Assembly: GCA_023438245.1 (NCBI GenBank)
Contig: JAEXRD010000126.1
Coordinates: forward strand, 1 to 7,515
DNA: 7,515 nucleotides
Reading direction: 5' to 3'
Origin: Pseudomonadota bacterium
GTDB lineage: Bacteria > Desulfobacterota > Desulfovibrionia > Desulfovibrionales > Desulfovibrionaceae
This document shows, one piece after another, positions 6,062-7,515 of the stretch. Made by a program: the position numbers and the translations under genes. The notes under the pieces are model-generated. The model was not told where the DNA came from. It did not search any database and saw nothing but the letters and a program-made list of their open reading frames with translations. Position 1 is the stretch's first letter. The number at the start of each line of letters is the position of its first letter.

Positions 6062-7515
6062 ATGAGCGAGAAAGCCACCAAGCCCGCCAAGAAGGCCCTG
6101 CCCCGCACCGAAATGCCCACCCAGCCCCCGCTGGTGCGCATCCAGAACTACCTGGAAGTGGCCCTGGGCTACACCGAGGCCGATGCCGTGGCCGAGGCCA
6201 CGCGCTGCATCCAGTGCAAGAAGCCCCTGTGCCGCCAAGGCTGCCCCGTGGAAATTGACATCAAGGGCTTCATCGGCCAGTTGCAGAAGGGCGACCTGCC
6301 CGGCGCGTACAAGGTGCTGCGCGACTACAACTCGCTGCCCGCCGTGTGCGGACGCGTGTGCCCGCAGGAAACCCAGTGCGAGGGCGAGTGCATCCTGGGC
6401 AAGAACCCCGAGAAGACCGGCGGCCCCGTGGCCATCGGGCGCCTGGAGCGCTACGTGGCCGACACCTTCGCCGCGCGCCTGGCCGCGGGCGACAAGGCCT
6501 GCCTGCAGCTCACCGGCGAGGCCGCCTGCCGCATCGAGCGCCCGGACCTCAAGGTCGCCTGCATCGGCGCGGGTCCGGCCAGCCTCACCGTGGCCGGATA
6601 CCTGGCCACCTACGGCATCAAGGTCACCGTGTTCGAGGCCCTGCACGAGGTGGGCGGCGTGCTCATCTACGGCATCCCCGAGTTCCGCCTGCCCAAGGAC
6701 ATCGTGCGCCGCGAAGTGGACGCCATGAAGGAACTGGGCGTGGAGTTCCGCACCAACTGGGTGGGCGGCAAGTCGTTCACCGTGCAGGAGCTCTTCGACG
6801 AGGGCTACAAGGCCATCTTCATCGGCGTGGGCGCGGGCCTGCCCCAGTTCCTCAAGGTGCCCGGCGAGAACAGCATCGGCGTGTTCTCCGCCAACGAGTA
6901 CCTCACCCGCGTGAACCTGGGCCGGGCCTACGACTTCCCCAACCACGACACGCCCATCTTCAAGGCCGACAACGTGGCCGTCATCGGCGCGGGCAACGTG
7001 GCCATGGACGCCGCGCGCACCGCCCTGCGCCTGGGCGCCAAGAACGTGTCCATCGTGTACCGCCGCACCAAGGACGAAATGCCCGCCCGGCACGAGGAGC
7101 TGGAACACGCCATCGAGGAGGGCGTGGTGCTGCGCTGCCTGTGCGGGCCGCTCGAATACATCGCCGACGAGAACAAGCGCCTCACCGGCCTCAAGGTCCA
7201 GAAGATGTGCCTGGGCGAGCCCGACGCCTCCGGTCGCCGCCGCCCCGTGCCCGTCGAGGGCCAGACCGAGATCGTGCCCTGCGAGCTGGCCGTGGTGGCC
7301 GTGGGCACCAAGCCCAACCCCATCCTGCTCGAAGCCACCAAGGGCCTGGCGCTCAACAAGTGGGGCTACATCGACGCCAACCCCGACACCGGGGAGACCA
7401 GCATCCACAACGTGTTCTCCGGCGGCGACATCGTCACCGGAGCCGCCACCGTCATCAGCGCCATGGGCGCCGGACGCAAGGCCGCCAAGGAAATCGCCAA
7501 GCGCCTGCTGGGGAC
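6062..7515 (+). CDS. nfnB: NfnB: NADH-dependent reduced ferredoxin:NADP+ oxidoreductase, large subunit (3' end cut by window)
   Basis: The large subunit is homologous to the small chain of NADPH glutamate synthase; 484 codons are visible with no stop before the edge. N-terminal cysteines Cys49/52/57/61 and Cys96/100/106/110 should hold two [4Fe-4S] clusters. The FAD site is GAGPASL at 169-175, the NADP(H) site GAGN at 309-312 followed by VAMDAART, and the C-terminal FAD motif has Gly-Gly-Asp at 454-456. It carries the bifurcating FAD and exchanges electrons with NADPH and ferredoxin in the known complex. A GltD role is less likely because it is paired with nfnA and no glutamate synthase large chain is present. 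The start at 6062, one base after the nfnA stop, has a GGGGAGG ribosome site inside nfnA. About 20 Lys/Pro/Ala-rich residues precede the conserved part. A spacer before the FAD motif contains Cys147 and Cys156. The visible length suggests only a few residues are missing. Confidence 0.95.
   Translation, partial: MSEKATKPAKKALPRTEMPTQPPLVRIQNYLEVALGYTEADAVAEATRCIQCKKPLCRQGCPVEIDIKGFIGQLQKGDLPGAYKVLRDYNSLPAVCGRVCPQETQCEGECILGKNPEKTGGPVAIGRLERYVADTFAARLAAGDKACLQLTGEAACRIERPDLKVACIGAGPASLTVAGYLATYGIKVTVFEALHEVGGVLIYGIPEFRLPKDIVRREVDAMKELGVEFRTNWVGGKSFTVQELFDEGYKAIFIGVGAGLPQFLKVPGENSIGVFSANEYLTRVNLGRAYDFPNHDTPIFKADNVAVIGAGNVAMDAARTALRLGAKNVSIVYRRTKDEMPARHEELEHAIEEGVVLRCLCGPLEYIADENKRLTGLKVQKMCLGEPDASGRRRPVPVEGQTEIVPCELAVVAVGTKPNPILLEATKGLALNKWGYIDANPDTGETSIHNVFSGGDIVTGAATVISAMGAGRKAAKEIAKRLLG

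Noticed and set aside
5855..7408. A 517-codon open frame on the minus strand opposite nfnB
   Set aside because: It is antisense to nfnB, which has complete cofactor motifs; its Gly/Ala/His/Leu-rich product has no recognisable domain.

Overview
The window is a GC-rich piece of bacterial chromosome with strong G/C preference at third codon positions. The genes found, a divergent NfnAB pair and a sigma-54-type two-component operon, suggest a Desulfovibrio-like sulfate reducer or another anaerobic proteobacterium/Desulfobacterota. This taxonomic guess is inference; no rRNA or marker gene is present.

Layout. (1) Bases 1-185 hold no gene I can support, only a cluster of perfect GC-rich stem-loops downstream of the leftward operon. 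(2) Bases 186-4769 hold four leftward genes, in transcription order: an unrecognised 186-residue protein (4769-4209), a membrane sensor histidine kinase (4154-2535), an NtrC/AtoC-type sigma-54 response regulator (2550-1087, overlapping the kinase gene by 16 bases) and a radical SAM protein (1070-186, 16 bases after the regulator). (3) Bases 4770-5208 form a 439-base divergent intergenic region. It contains two tandem leftward terminators that can also fold into a mutually exclusive antiterminator, a 17-base palindrome that looks like an operator, and other stem-loops. (4) Bases 5209-7515 hold two rightward genes, nfnA and nfnB, separated by one base. nfnB runs off the right edge of the window near its expected C-terminus.

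How the genes work together. NfnA and NfnB form the known electron-bifurcating NADH-dependent reduced ferredoxin:NADP+ oxidoreductase, which balances the ferredoxin, NADH and NADPH pools in anaerobes. On the other strand, the kinase should sense a periplasmic or membrane signal and phosphorylate the regulator, which would activate sigma-54 promoters elsewhere or nearby. The radical SAM enzyme and the 186-residue protein are probably co-transcribed with this pair; their functions are unknown.

Most worth checking: the tandem terminator/antiterminator arrangement in the leader of the leftward operon, the 17-base palindrome between the divergent operons, the kinase with a non-acidic residue after its phospho-accepting His and an enlarged HAMP connector, and the unrecognised first gene of the operon. 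No mobile element, CRISPR array, tRNA or rRNA was seen.
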